Below are positions 1 through 7,835 of a stretch of 48,762 nt of DNA, one piece after another (positions within the stretch are counted from its first letter, which is position 1; every line of letters starts with the position of its first letter). Source of the stretch: Parendozoicomonas haliclonae (lineage in GTDB: Bacteria; Pseudomonadota; Gammaproteobacteria; Pseudomonadales; Endozoicomonadaceae); contig NZ_FWPT01000017.1 in NCBI RefSeq assembly GCF_900174585.1, positions 1 through 48,762 on the forward strand, read 5' to 3'. The position numbers were made by a program, and so were the translations under genes. Below the pieces are notes generated by a model. That model worked only from the letters and a program-made list of their open reading frames with translations, made no database searches and was not told the DNA's origin.

Positions 1-80
1 CGATAATCATTTTAATTACAGGAATAGGGCACACCTGTCTTTCTCCGAACTGCCCAAATCCTTTACTGCTTAACCTCGGG

Positions 81-146
81 TAACGCCTGAATGTGGGGCG
101 CCGCAGGCGTCCCAGGAGCGAAGCGACAAACACCATTCACTTGTTA
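81..146 (-). other. attC: attC site A
   Basis: On the minus strand it starts TAACAAGTGAATG and ends CATTCAGGCGTTA. The outer arms TGAATG and CATTCA pair, and a GGACGCC...GGCGCCCC inner stem follows. At 66 bp it is the longest of the four. The ankyrin gene's stop codon lies inside its left end. Confidence 0.85.
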
Positions 147-505
147 AATGCTTGTTTGAGTGATTTCACTGCTTCGTTGTTTTCCAGCAATTCCGCAAGC
201 TTTAGCGGTGTAAGGCCATTTTCATCGCTTAAAGACTTTGCACCGTATGCGATAAGCAGCGAGATTGCTTCTGGGTGATTTTGCTCACTGGCACAATGTA
301 GTGGCGTAAAGCCAGCTTCTCCAATAGCGTTAATATTGGCTCCAGCTTCTATTAAAGCCTTGATTGAATCACAGTCTCCCCAGTTACCCAAAATGTGAAG
401 AGGAGTATCTCCATAGCCATTTCGATAATTGACAGAATTTATCGTATGACCAAAGAAATCAGGCGTGGATTCGATTTTTTTGAGGATATGCTCGATGTTA
501 TTCAT
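137..505 (-). CDS. Ankyrin-repeat protein, integron cassette
   Basis: This 122-residue protein has about three ankyrin units. The consensus TPLH occurs near residues 34-37 (GDTPLHILG) and 67-70 (FTPLHCAS), with a third TPLKLAEL unit near residue 99. It has no signal peptide or membrane segment, so it is probably a cytoplasmic protein-protein interaction module; its partner is unknown. It is the only gene between attC B and attC A. The start ATG lies only about seven bases inside the recombination junction, so there is no room for a ribosome binding site from the cassette itself, and translation may rely on upstream sequence. The stop codon overlaps attC A. Small ankyrin proteins are common cassette cargo, but no function can be assigned. 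Confidence 0.8.
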   Translation of the reverse strand: MNNIEHILKKIESTPDFFGHTINSVNYRNGYGDTPLHILGNWGDCDSIKALIEAGANINAIGEAGFTPLHCASEQNHPEAISLLIAYGAKSLSDENGLTPLKLAELLENNEAVKSLKQAFNK

Positions 506-511
506 AGCATT

Positions 512-570
512 TAACGCTTAAATCACCGAGCGAAGCGGGCGCCGAAGGCGTCCGGTGGATTTACTTGTTA
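512..570 (-). other. attC: attC site B
   Basis: On the minus strand it runs from TAACAAGTAAATCCACCG to CGGTGATTTAAGCGTTA. The arms TAAATC/GATTTA and CACCG/CGGTG pair perfectly, with a GGACGCC/GGCGCCC inner region. It separates the ankyrin cassette from the two-gene membrane cassette. Confidence 0.85.
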
Positions 571-595
571 CATGCGATTTGCACGGATGCTCGGG

Positions 596-913
596 TTAAG
601 GGTTTTTGGCTAATACTAGAAATAGTGAGAACCACAGGAAAGATAACATAAGCAACGAGCTAATCATGAACCTGGCGATGTATGGAACTTTGAATTTTAG
701 GAGATACCAAAATGCTACAAACATGGCTGAGTATTGCATGGCTAGTGCGAGTCCTGACATGTGTATAAGAGTCGTGCTTGCGACACTTTTCCCATACGTA
801 TGATAGAAAATAGCTAAGCTCAAAATCGACATTGCGAAGACAGCGATTATCTCAAGCCATAGCTTCCATCGTTTCACTTCAGTATTTAAAAGAAAATTTT
901 TAATGTTATTCAC
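596..913 (-). CDS. Small membrane protein, integron cassette (second gene)
   Basis: A 105-residue protein I do not recognise. It has three clearly hydrophobic stretches (about residues 19-38, 50-72 and 80-101), separated by short polar loops. A charged N-terminal end contains a KRWK cluster. It is probably an inner-membrane protein. The start is a GTG, eleven bases after the stop of the upstream 94-residue gene, and both lie between attC C and attC B, so they share one cassette and probably one transcript. The stop is about 25 bases before attC B. Base composition is AT-rich compared with the chromosomal genes to the right, as is usual for mobile cassettes. No function is proposed. Confidence 0.65.
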   Translation of the reverse strand: MNNIKNFLLNTEVKRWKLWLEIIAVFAMSILSLAIFYHTYGKSVASTTLIHMSGLALAMQYSAMFVAFWYLLKFKVPYIARFMISSLLMLSFLWFSLFLVLAKNP

Positions 914-924
914 TGTTTTAAGAT

Positions 925-1209
925 TTAAAGAATTTTAGATGTAATTAACGCGGCGATAAAAAATACTGTTGCTACCACTATGGAAAATAAAAAATACTCT
1001 TTTGAAAATTTTATTTTCTCTCTCGGAATTCCTCTGGATATTCCAAAAATCAAGGATATAAAGAAGAAGATTGCAATGGTCCAAGCGCCAGATAAAGCCA
1101 GAGCTTCGGAAATATTATGTTTTATCCCTATTGAATAGTAACCGGACAATGCCAGTAAAAAACCAAAGGCGATGAAAATCCAGTCAAAAATAGTGAAGTT
1201 AAATTTCAT
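925..1209 (-). CDS. Small membrane protein, integron cassette (first gene)
   Basis: A 94-residue protein I do not recognise. Three hydrophobic segments are visible (about residues 6-26, 36-58 and 72-91). A basic loop between the second and third (RGIPREKIKFSKE) suggests a defined inner-membrane topology. The ATG is about 15 bases from the cassette junction at attC C. It is followed closely by the 105-residue membrane protein, so the two may act together. Two-gene cassettes are less common than single-gene ones and often carry toxin-antitoxin or immunity pairs. Nothing in the sequence shows that here, and both products look membrane-embedded. Confidence 0.65.
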   Translation of the reverse strand: MKFNFTIFDWIFIAFGFLLALSGYYSIGIKHNISEALALSGAWTIAIFFFISLIFGISRGIPREKIKFSKEYFLFSIVVATVFFIAALITSKIL

Positions 1210-1223
1210 GGCTGATGAGCATG

Positions 1224-1273
1224 TAACGCCCGCTTATGGGGCGCCGGAGGCGTCCCATTTGAAGCTCTTGTTA
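1224..1273 (-). other. attC: attC site C
   Basis: On the minus strand TAACAAGAGCTTCAAATGGG leads into a GACGCC/GGCGCC core and closes with CCCATAAGCGGGCGTTA. GCTT/AAGC and ATGGG/CCCAT pair. It separates the short repeated cassette from the two-gene membrane cassette. Confidence 0.85.
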
Positions 1274-1467
1274 CCCGGGGATTGGCACGGCAGAGACCGT
1301 GCTTTTTGCACAATGTTTGACTGCTTGTTTGAGCGTTGCGAGACGTATATTGCGATGCTTAATATTTGGTGTTTTTCGGAGTGCGATAATTATTTGATTT
1401 TCAGGCGTAGGGCACACCTGTCTTTCTCCCAACTCTCCAATCCGTTTAATGCTTAACCTCGGGTAAC
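1271..1467 (-). repeat. Short integron cassette, second partial copy at 1-84
   Basis: The segment between attC D and attC C is only about 190 bp. Its first part (1384-1467) aligns without gaps to positions 1-84, the cassette cut by the window edge, at roughly 85 percent identity by eye. It includes a perfectly conserved stretch of about 20 bases (AGGGCACACCTGTCTTTCTC on the plus strand). A reading frame containing GERQVCP is open through both copies, but no start codon or ribosome binding site lies near the junction. It may be non-coding, a promoter cassette, or a very small gene. The full repeat length cannot be judged because the left copy is truncated. Confidence 0.7.
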
Positions 1468-1514
1468 GCCTGCGTAAGGGGCGCCGAAGGCGTCCCTTCT
1501 TGACGCACTTGTTA
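1464..1514 (-). other. attC: attC site D
   Basis: On the minus strand TAACAAGTGCGTCAAGAAGG leads to a GACGCC-TTCG-GGCGCC hairpin and ends ACGCAGGCGTTA. TGCGT pairs with ACGCA. The stop codon TAA of the zinc-ribbon gene is the first three bases of the site. Confidence 0.85.
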
Positions 1515-2060
1515 TGTTTTCTGTTTTGAAGCAATTTTTTCAAGTGACATTTGAATGTTCAAAGATTTACATTTGCCACACTTGTAGCCTTTTGCAGGCA
1601 TATGTCTAAGTGAAGTAAGAAATGGATATCCGCAGTATAGGCATTGTACTTCACGGCCGACATCATGGCTCGGCTTGCTTTCTAAACTAGTTTCTTTCTT
1701 GTCGCCATTATCCTGGTCTGGAACTTCATGGAAAAATTGGCGTTCAGTGTATGGATCACTTATTGCCTCGGAGTTTTGATACTCATGCTCAAGCTTTTCT
1801 ATTAGCTTTTCAGTATTTAGCAGGAGTAACTCACGTTCTTCCTCGGTAAGCTTTCTATAAGTGTTTCCGGTTAGCTTAGGCTTTTCTTTGCCAAGAGTTT
1901 TACCGTGAATTCCGATAAAACATTTCTCACCAAGTATATTAATCTTTCCGTTCTCACGAATAACATGAATCCGCTTAAAGATACTTCTTTTACATTCAGG
2001 GGCACCACAAAGGACTTTGTTATTTTTATCTACTTCAATGATTGCAAGAAGTTCATTCAT
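1512..2060 (-). CDS. Putative zinc-ribbon protein, first visible cassette
   Basis: A 182-residue protein of unknown function. The N-terminal part carries a CxxxxC pair (CGAPEC near residues 18-23) and a later single Cys. The C-terminal part has a CxxC...CxxC arrangement (CLYC near 139-142 and CGKC near 160-163), typical of a small zinc ribbon. A charged, Glu-rich helical stretch lies between them (about residues 70-95). There is no signal peptide, so it is probably cytoplasmic and may bind nucleic acid or protein. It is the cassette nearest the likely attachment end of the array, and its stop codon lies inside attC D. The zinc-ribbon call rests only on cysteine spacing. Confidence 0.65.
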   Translation of the reverse strand: MNELLAIIEVDKNNKVLCGAPECKRSIFKRIHVIRENGKINILGEKCFIGIHGKTLGKEKPKLTGNTYRKLTEEERELLLLNTEKLIEKLEHEYQNSEAISDPYTERQFFHEVPDQDNGDKKETSLESKPSHDVGREVQCLYCGYPFLTSLRHMPAKGYKCGKCKSLNIQMSLEKIASKQKT

Positions 2061-2774
2061 ATTTTCACTCTATACAACGTGGCGTTGATGCAGAACGCGG
2101 AACTGAAGAAAACATAACAGCAGCATATACGACCGAAGGTCGCATAACATACTGTATTTGGAAAATATGACAGCTATGTAGTTATGGCTGTCCCATAGGC
2201 TTGAGGGTGTTTTATGAGATCGTGTTTACTTATGCGGTATGCCGTCTTTCGTTTTTCACATATATGTCGCTTAAGCTAAGGGCGTTGTATTTGGTGATCT
2301 AAAAGAGCTGATAATGGTGTGTATCCTTCAAATCTCTAGAAGTTTGCATATGCGAACACTCTATAGCCACCAAATCTAAGATTTCGGTTTCCGCGTATGC
2401 GTCTCTCTGCAGTTTAAATGATTGTTATTGCTAGCTCTTGGCTTAGATCATTATCAATGATAGGAGTTATAGATACCGTTATTTTATTCAGGAATACTGA
2501 TTTAAATCAGTTTGAACTTAAGATTTTTAAATCATCAGATACGCTACCGCCGCCGCTCACGCACTGCAGACATTCTGTGCTGGGTGGTTCGGAATCCCTA
2601 ATGATCCGCTATTATGCCCAGAATTGTATCGTAATGTAAGAAATACGACATCATGTAGTTAAATACTTATCAGGAGTTCACGGTTTCGCCATTGATACAC
2701 AAAAAATCTTCAATCAATCAGCCCAGTCAAACCAAATATGACTGAGCTAAATGTATTATTTATCTCGTACAGAT
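2061..2774. other. Gene-poor stretch beside the cassette array
   Basis: About 700 bases without a convincing gene. The left edge (2070-2150) may contain a worn attachment site: the minus strand reads GTTG at 2074-2077, and a small hairpin with CGACC-GAA-GGTCG stems lies near 2130-2142. A 73-codon frame at 2418-2639 has no family resemblance and weak codon character. No integrase remnant, terminator or tRNA was recognised. The stretch is AT-rich compared with the genes to its right. Confidence 0.4.
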
Positions 2775-3974
2775 TTAGAGCACTGCTTCAGCATCAATCG
2801 CCGCTTGTACCTTTCTATATAGCGCTGTTAATTGCTGACCATAATCTCCGCCTTGGCGGTCTGATGCCTGAGGCCAATTGCTGTTGATTGCAATTACCAA
2901 CTGTCGTTTCGGATCAATAAAGATCCCTTGGCCAAATATACCACGTGCTGCAAAGGCGCCATCGCCCATAGTCCACCATTGATAGCCATAACCTTCACCT
3001 GGCTTTCCGATATCTGCATGCTTGGCTGTCGCTTCTGCAATCCAGCCTTCGGGGACGACCAGCTCATCTTTTACCTTGCCTCCACCCAAAATAAATAAGC
3101 CAATTCGGGCAAAGTCTCGCGTTGAGGCTTGTATGCAGCAGCCGCTGATTTCTTCTCCAGTAGAACCTAGCAGCCAGCTAGCATCTTGTTCCATACCATA
3201 AGGCTTCCAGATTTTCTCTGAGAGATATTCGGAAAGGTTTTTATTGGTTGCCGAGCTGACTAATACGCCAATCAGGTTAGTTTCACCTGTCTTATAAACC
3301 CACTTGCTGCCCGGTTCTGCTTCGGCCGGTAGATTGCGCATATAGCTTACGGTGGTATCCATGCCGGACTCAGCTTTGTGGCTATTAAATCGTGCGACAT
3401 CGGATTCTGGATCAGCATAATCCTCGTTCCATTTCACCCCGGAGGTCATGGTCAAGAGCTGTTTGATTGTGACATTGTCGTAAGCCGAACCCTTAAGATC
3501 AGGAATGTAGGTGGATACCCGTTCATCAACACTCTTTATATAGCCATCTTTGATTGCAGCACCGAGCAGGGTGGATGTCAGTGATTTTGCTACAGAGAAG
3601 CTGGTCCATTTTCCTTCTGGGCCAAATTCAAGACCGTATTCTTCCAGTCGGACTTTACCGTTGTGAACGATGACCAGTCCTGCGGTTCTCTGGCTCTCCA
3701 TATGGGCTTTAATATCAAACGGGAGTTCAAGAGGTTCACCTTTGGGAAGAGGGCGTGTCTTACTGCCAGATGGTATCGAGCGTGCTTTCACCAGTATTGG
3801 CCAGCGGTCCAGGACTCGAAACGCGGCATCCCGTTGTTCTATGCTCCAGAACAGAACATCTTTATCGGTCGGGAGATGGCGCAGGGAGCGGCGCATATCT
3901 TCATCGGAACTGGCGTAAAACAGGCCGAAGGCAATCAGTGGCGCACACAGCACCCCGATGATCCATTTTTTCAT
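2775..3974 (-). CDS. Serine hydrolase, beta-lactamase class C / 6-aminohexanoate-dimer hydrolase-like
   Basis: A 399-residue protein from the ATG at 3974; the frame opens further upstream, but this start has an AGGGA site and begins the membrane segment. An N-terminal hydrophobic stretch (residues 4-20) suggests a membrane anchor or signal peptide, so it probably acts in the periplasm. The catalytic motif SxxK is visible as SVAK at residues 127-130. A Tyr in WVYKTGETN is a candidate for the second motif. The usual KTG box is not evident; GQG lies at the expected distance. The family includes class C beta-lactamases, esterases and amide hydrolases, and the substrate cannot be told. It stands alone between the cassette region and the MscS gene, on the same strand as the latter but behind its terminator. 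Confidence 0.8.
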   Translation of the reverse strand: MKKWIIGVLCAPLIAFGLFYASSDEDMRRSLRHLPTDKDVLFWSIEQRDAAFRVLDRWPILVKARSIPSGSKTRPLPKGEPLELPFDIKAHMESQRTAGLVIVHNGKVRLEEYGLEFGPEGKWTSFSVAKSLTSTLLGAAIKDGYIKSVDERVSTYIPDLKGSAYDNVTIKQLLTMTSGVKWNEDYADPESDVARFNSHKAESGMDTTVSYMRNLPAEAEPGSKWVYKTGETNLIGVLVSSATNKNLSEYLSEKIWKPYGMEQDASWLLGSTGEEISGCCIQASTRDFARIGLFILGGGKVKDELVVPEGWIAEATAKHADIGKPGEGYGYQWWTMGDGAFAARGIFGQGIFIDPKRQLVIAINSNWPQASDRQGGDYGQQLTALYRKVQAAIDAEAVL

Positions 3975-4030
3975 AGGATATATCCCTGTTGTTTTTATAG
4001 GCAGGATTCGCAAGCCATTTTATCTAAAAC

Positions 4031-4048
4031 CCGATGCTTGCGCATCGG
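4031..4048 (-). terminator. Hairpin terminator after the MscS gene
   Basis: CCGATGC and GCATCGG form a perfect 7-bp stem with a 4-base loop. On the minus strand it is followed by GTTTTAGA, a modest T-rich tail. It lies between the MscS stop and the serine hydrolase start. Confidence 0.5.
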
Positions 4049-4082
4049 TGGGCGAAGATAATATGGCTTGCAGTTAGATGTA

Positions 4083-5807
4083 TCAGGTTGGTGTTTCTGG
4101 CTTTTCCGCAGTTGTGCTGGAAATTTGATGAAGGTAAACGTCCTGCTGCGGGAATGGGATGGTAATGCCTTCCCGGTCAAAGCGCATTTTCACTTCCCGG
4201 GTAATATCCCAGTACACATCCCAATAGTCGTCTGTTTTCACCCACGGGCGCACTATAAAGTCTACTGATGAGCTGTTCAGCACATGGAGGTGAATCATAT
4301 ATTGTGGATTTTTCAGGATTTTCGGATGGCTGGTCACGATATCTTCCAGCACCTTCTCTACCTGTTCGATGTTATCGCTGTAGGCGACACCAAACACCAT
4401 ATCGACCCGGCGTATACGTTCTGAGGTGATGTTCTTGATGGTATCTCCCCAGATCTTGGCATTGGGCACGATAAACACCTGATTATCAAAGGTACGAATT
4501 GTCGTATTAACCAGACTCATTTTTCCGACTTTTCCGGATACCCCGCCGGCCTCAACAAAATCCCCCACATCAAAAGGGCGGTAGATCAAAATCATCATTC
4601 CAGAGGCAAAGTTTGAGAGGGTGTCCTGCAGGGCAAAACCAATCACGATACCGGCGACACCTAAACCAGTGAGCAGGGGGGTAAGATCCAACCCAACTTG
4701 TGCCAGAGCAAACAGCAGACCGAACACAATAACCAGATTGCCGCCCATGCTGATAAAGAAGTCTTTCACTAATGTGCTGAAGCGCGCCTTCTTATGGGTT
4801 ACGGCTCGTGATATGCCTCGTCGCACGAGTCGGGCCAGCAGCACAACAAATAGAATTAACAGAGCGAACAGCATCAACCGAGAAATAATATTGCCAATAT
4901 TGGTTTGTAACCAAAGGGTGGCATCTTCCCATACACTGCCAATAATGGTGCTGAGAGTGCCAATATTCACTACGGCTTCAGCAAGATTGCCGGTAGTCTG
5001 GAATATCAGCTCGTTAAATTGGTCGACCGGCAGGTTCTGCTCTTCCATTAGCAGCACAACCTGTTTGAGGTTGGTGACGGCACTCTGCACCAGCCGATTT
5101 TGTGAGGCGATCTTGTTTTCCAGAGCACTGCGGGCATCGGCGGGCAGGGTGTCCAGTTCTCCCTGTAAGAGTTTTTCCTGCCGGGCATTGGTGCGGAGGT
5201 AGCCGGCCATAAATTCGGCGTAACGGGTAATCTCTTGATTCAATGCCTGAATACTGGCGGCAGTATCTACGCCCCAATCCGTTAGCAGTTTAAGATTTCT
5301 CTGGCGCTCCGCCATCAGCCAGTTGATGTGCTGATAAAAGTCATCAATGTTAAACAACACCAGCAGCTTTTGTTCCGCTTCTGATGATTCGTATTGTTCA
5401 AACAGGGTTCGTAAGTCTTTGGATACTGACACCAGTCGGTTATCGAAGAAGCGGCTTTCCGCTTTAACAACGTCGATCCCTAAAGCTTTGGCTTCTGGCG
5501 TATTGTCTTTCTCGACCGCTTCGATAAAGGCATTTACCTTATCGCTCATCCTGCGGATGTCAGACGCTGCCTGCTGACGAATAAGGTCTCGGGTCAGCTC
5601 ATAGGTGGTTTTCCCCAGAGCCTGCTCCATCTGGGTGACTTGTTTGTCTGTGACGGTGATCTGTTTTACCACTGCCGTTTTTTCTTTCTCCAGTGAGATA
5701 AGGGCTTGTGGTTGTGTATTCTCTGTGGGCTCTGCTAGAGCCAGGGGGCAGATCGATAGGCAAGAAACAATGATAAACCACAGGGGTCCCAATACTGATC
5801 GGACCAT
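4083..5807 (-). CDS. Mechanosensitive ion channel, MscS family
   Basis: A 574-residue inner-membrane channel that would release solutes under hypo-osmotic stress. A signal peptide (residues 1-25, ending LALA) precedes a long, mainly helical periplasmic domain rich in Gln, Glu and Leu (about 26-290). Several membrane segments follow (about 295-400). The pore-lining helix and conserved block GFALQDTLSNFASGM leads into RPFDVGDFVE, the hallmark of MscS proteins. The cytoplasmic beta domain contains TIRTFDNQVFIVPNAK. It is longer than E. coli MscS because of the extra N-terminal domain, so it is closer in design to the larger MscS-like channels. A GGAGAG site sits six bases before the ATG. It is monocistronic, with a hairpin after the stop. 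Confidence 0.9.
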   Translation of the reverse strand: MVRSVLGPLWFIIVSCLSICPLALAEPTENTQPQALISLEKEKTAVVKQITVTDKQVTQMEQALGKTTYELTRDLIRQQAASDIRRMSDKVNAFIEAVEKDNTPEAKALGIDVVKAESRFFDNRLVSVSKDLRTLFEQYESSEAEQKLLVLFNIDDFYQHINWLMAERQRNLKLLTDWGVDTAASIQALNQEITRYAEFMAGYLRTNARQEKLLQGELDTLPADARSALENKIASQNRLVQSAVTNLKQVVLLMEEQNLPVDQFNELIFQTTGNLAEAVVNIGTLSTIIGSVWEDATLWLQTNIGNIISRLMLFALLILFVVLLARLVRRGISRAVTHKKARFSTLVKDFFISMGGNLVIVFGLLFALAQVGLDLTPLLTGLGVAGIVIGFALQDTLSNFASGMMILIYRPFDVGDFVEAGGVSGKVGKMSLVNTTIRTFDNQVFIVPNAKIWGDTIKNITSERIRRVDMVFGVAYSDNIEQVEKVLEDIVTSHPKILKNPQYMIHLHVLNSSSVDFIVRPWVKTDDYWDVYWDITREVKMRFDREGITIPFPQQDVYLHQISSTTAEKPETPT

Positions 5808-6344
5808 AACGGCTCTCCGAAAAGGTGATCCAAAGTCGGTAATTGTAGATTTGAAATGCCCGTTCGGAAGGGCAGATTCTTAGAAACCTTGTTGTCTTGT
5901 TGATCAAACATTTGGTGAAAAATCAAACAGGAATTTAATAAAACCGACTCACCCTTTAAGTCATGTGCGTGTGAAATATTGATGCAAAGCAAACAAAAAT
6001 TACCTATTTGTTATTTTGTGGAACGGCATTCCATTTACTGATTGACTCAAAAAAACAGACTCACTAATGTGGCGCTGCATGGGATGGCGGAACATTGTCA
6101 TTGTGCTTCTGAAAGGTTTTTATTAGGTGTTTATACAAGTCTGATTCAACAAGCTGTTAATTTTTTGTTTATTCAGTTGAGTATTCATCTTTGAAGGTCT
6201 TGCATCCTGTTATTGAGATACGAATGCTGATTTTTTGATCAGATTTCCCCATCTGAAGATCATGAAATCATTGTTTTTCTGGCCGGTTGATACCACCGGT
6301 TGATTTCGCTCGTTTCAATTCTCATAAGAGTTAATACGCAACTT
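5808..6344. promoter_or_regulatory. Divergent regulatory region before tctC and the MscS gene
   Basis: About 540 AT-rich bases without a gene. Three patterns stand out. A 15-bp palindrome TGGAAcggcaTTCCA lies at 6019-6033. A 9-bp direct repeat CCGGTTGAT occurs at 6283-6291 and 6296-6304, 13 bp apart, just upstream of tctC. A TTGATCAGAT...ATCTGAAGATCA inverted pair lies near 6235-6262. The palindrome resembles sites of IclR- or GntR-type regulators, and the direct repeat resembles response-regulator sites. No such regulator gene is in the window. Confidence 0.35.
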
Positions 6345-7280
6345 ATGAAAAAGTCACTGAAAGCCATTGCCGGCGTTGTTGCTTTAAGCCTTGGTTCCTC
6401 TCTTGCCATGGCTGCTGATTATCCGGCCCGTAATATTCGTATGATTGTGCCATTTGGCGCCGGTGGTGGTACTGACTCTGTTGCGCGTGCTCTGGCTGAA
6501 TATACTGAGCCACATCTGGGCCAGCCGATTGCCATTATGAACCGTACCGGTGGTGCCGGTGCCGTGGGTATGACTGCTGGCGCCAACTCCCGTGCTGATG
6601 GTTACACCATCACCATGATTACCCGTGAAATTGTCTCTCTGCCTAAGCTGGGCCTGATGCAGGTGGATAGCGAAGCGTTTAAGATGGTGCGCCTGGTGAA
6701 CTTTGACCCGGCTCTGGTGACCGTGAAAGCCGACAGCCCATACAAGACCATGGGTGATATTATTGAGAAGGCCAAGGCTAACCCGGGCAGCGTGAAGTTC
6801 GCTTCTACTGCCAAGCCAAACTTCTATGCGCTGGCTATCGAGCGTAACCAGGACGTAACCTTCAACCAGATTCCATTTAACGGTGCTGCAGAAGCTTCCA
6901 CCGCGGTTATGGGTGGCCATGTGGAATTCACTATCACCGGCCCGGGTGAAGTGAAGTCTCAGGTTGAATCCGGTCAGCTGCGTCCTCTGGCGGTTATGGC
7001 TGAGAAGCGTCTGGCTTCCATGCCGGAAGTTCCAACCATGAAGGAGCTGGGCTTTGATGTGGTTTCCGGTACCTGGCGTGGTATTGCTGTACCTAAGAAG
7101 ACTCCAGATGAAATCGTAGCCAAGCTGGAATCCGCTATTGGCAAAGCTGTTGCTGACAAAGACTTCGTTGCCTTCATGGAGAAGGGTAACTTCTTTATCG
7201 AAGATAAGAGCGCGGCGGAATTCACCAAGTTTATCGGTGAAGACACCAAGAGCCTGATGCCGATCATCGAGAAGCTGTAA
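6345..7280 (+). CDS. tctC: Tripartite tricarboxylate transporter, periplasmic binding protein
   Basis: A 312-residue solute-binding protein of the BUG/TctC family, which captures carboxylates in the periplasm and delivers them to TctAB. The ATG at 6345 is preferred over the upstream in-frame ATG at 6300, because it begins a normal signal peptide (MKKSLK, hydrophobic core, AMA before cleavage near residue 23). The mature start YPARNIRMIVPFGAGGGTD is the family signature, and the NRTGGAGAVG loop for carboxylate binding follows near residues 66-75. The tctB and tctA genes follow downstream. A strong hairpin directly after the stop may raise tctC expression above the membrane subunits. The substrate is unknown: citrate and other di- or tricarboxylates are the known choices of the family. 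Confidence 0.92.
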   Translation: MKKSLKAIAGVVALSLGSSLAMAADYPARNIRMIVPFGAGGGTDSVARALAEYTEPHLGQPIAIMNRTGGAGAVGMTAGANSRADGYTITMITREIVSLPKLGLMQVDSEAFKMVRLVNFDPALVTVKADSPYKTMGDIIEKAKANPGSVKFASTAKPNFYALAIERNQDVTFNQIPFNGAAEASTAVMGGHVEFTITGPGEVKSQVESGQLRPLAVMAEKRLASMPEVPTMKELGFDVVSGTWRGIAVPKKTPDEIVAKLESAIGKAVADKDFVAFMEKGNFFIEDKSAAEFTKFIGEDTKSLMPIIEKL

Positions 7281-7286
7281 TTTACG

Positions 7287-7315
7287 CGGGTGTTTCCAGA
7301 TTTTGGAAACACCCG
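7287..7315 (+). terminator. Hairpin between tctC and tctB
   Basis: CGGGTGTTTCCA and TGGAAACACCCG form a perfect 12-bp stem with a 5-base loop, six bases after the tctC stop and followed by TTTCTGTTCT. It looks like a leaky terminator or 3' stabiliser, as often seen after binding-protein genes. Confidence 0.7.
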
Positions 7316-7358
7316 TTTCTGTTCTGTCCTCTGTCCATTCTCATCCGTGACATGAATT

Positions 7359-7823
7359 ATGAATATTAAGTCTCGCCACGGATTCTCCGTAATGATTTAC
7401 GGGGCTATCCTGCTCTTCGCCCTTGTTTTCCTCTTTCTGGCCACTCAATTCCAGGAAGCGGGTGATATGCACGCCATCGGCTCCGGCTTTTACCCGATTC
7501 TGACCTGCTTCATCCTGGCCGGCCTTTGCATTATGCAGCTGGTCACTGAATGGCGTACTGCCAGTGATGACCAGGCCGAGGCCGAGCCTGCCAACTGGCA
7601 GCGCGCTCTGATGGTCTTTGCGGTGCTGGCGGTTTATGGCCTGGGTATGATGCTGATCGGTTATCTGCCGGCCACGATTCTGGGCTTTATGGCGATCCTG
7701 TTTCTGCTGGGTGTCAGACGCTGGACCTGGTATCTGGCGGCACCTGTCTTCTCCTTCGCTCTGAGTTACATCTTTGCTGAAGTCTTCATGGTTTTCCTGC
7801 CGGCCGGTAGTCTGTTCCAGTAA
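7359..7823 (+). CDS. tctB: Tripartite tricarboxylate transporter, small membrane subunit
   Basis: A 154-residue inner-membrane protein with about four hydrophobic segments (near residues 10-26, 42-60, 82-105 and 117-148). The order and size match the small TctB subunit. The first loop holds the usual pattern GSGFYPILTC after the first helix, as in other TctB proteins. It is flanked by tctC and tctA, only twelve bases before the latter. Alone it is poorly conserved, and its role is structural within the TctA-TctB complex. The call rests on its place and membrane pattern more than on motifs. Confidence 0.88.
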   Translation: MNIKSRHGFSVMIYGAILLFALVFLFLATQFQEAGDMHAIGSGFYPILTCFILAGLCIMQLVTEWRTASDDQAEAEPANWQRALMVFAVLAVYGLGMMLIGYLPATILGFMAILFLLGVRRWTWYLAAPVFSFALSYIFAEVFMVFLPAGSLFQ

Positions 7824-7835
7824 GGTTGCACCACA

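Larger units (their letters stand above)
1..2077 (-). other. Integron gene-cassette array, partial, no integrase visible
   Basis: Four attC-like recombination sites (81-146, 512-570, 1224-1273, 1464-1514) separate short genes that all lie on the minus strand, each with its attC just downstream. Read on the minus strand every site starts with TAACAAG and ends with GCGTTA and folds into an imperfect hairpin. The array enters the window from the left, so its far end is not seen. The near end is probably around 2074-2077, where the minus strand reads GTTG. An integrase would be expected beyond that point, but none of the frames between 2061 and 2774 encodes one. The array is therefore either a cluster of attC sites lacking an integrase or one whose integrase lies elsewhere. 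The array structure is seen directly; the boundary is inferred. Confidence 0.85.

Noticed and set aside
1271-1543. A 90-codon minus-strand frame starting inside the zinc-ribbon gene
   Set aside because: It crosses attC D, so its first third is recombination-site and neighbouring-cassette sequence. Only the later part is conserved in the second cassette copy, and it has no start of its own.
2418-2639. A 73-codon plus-strand frame as an integrase remnant or small gene
   Set aside because: No tyrosine-recombinase motif, no ribosome binding site and no family likeness.
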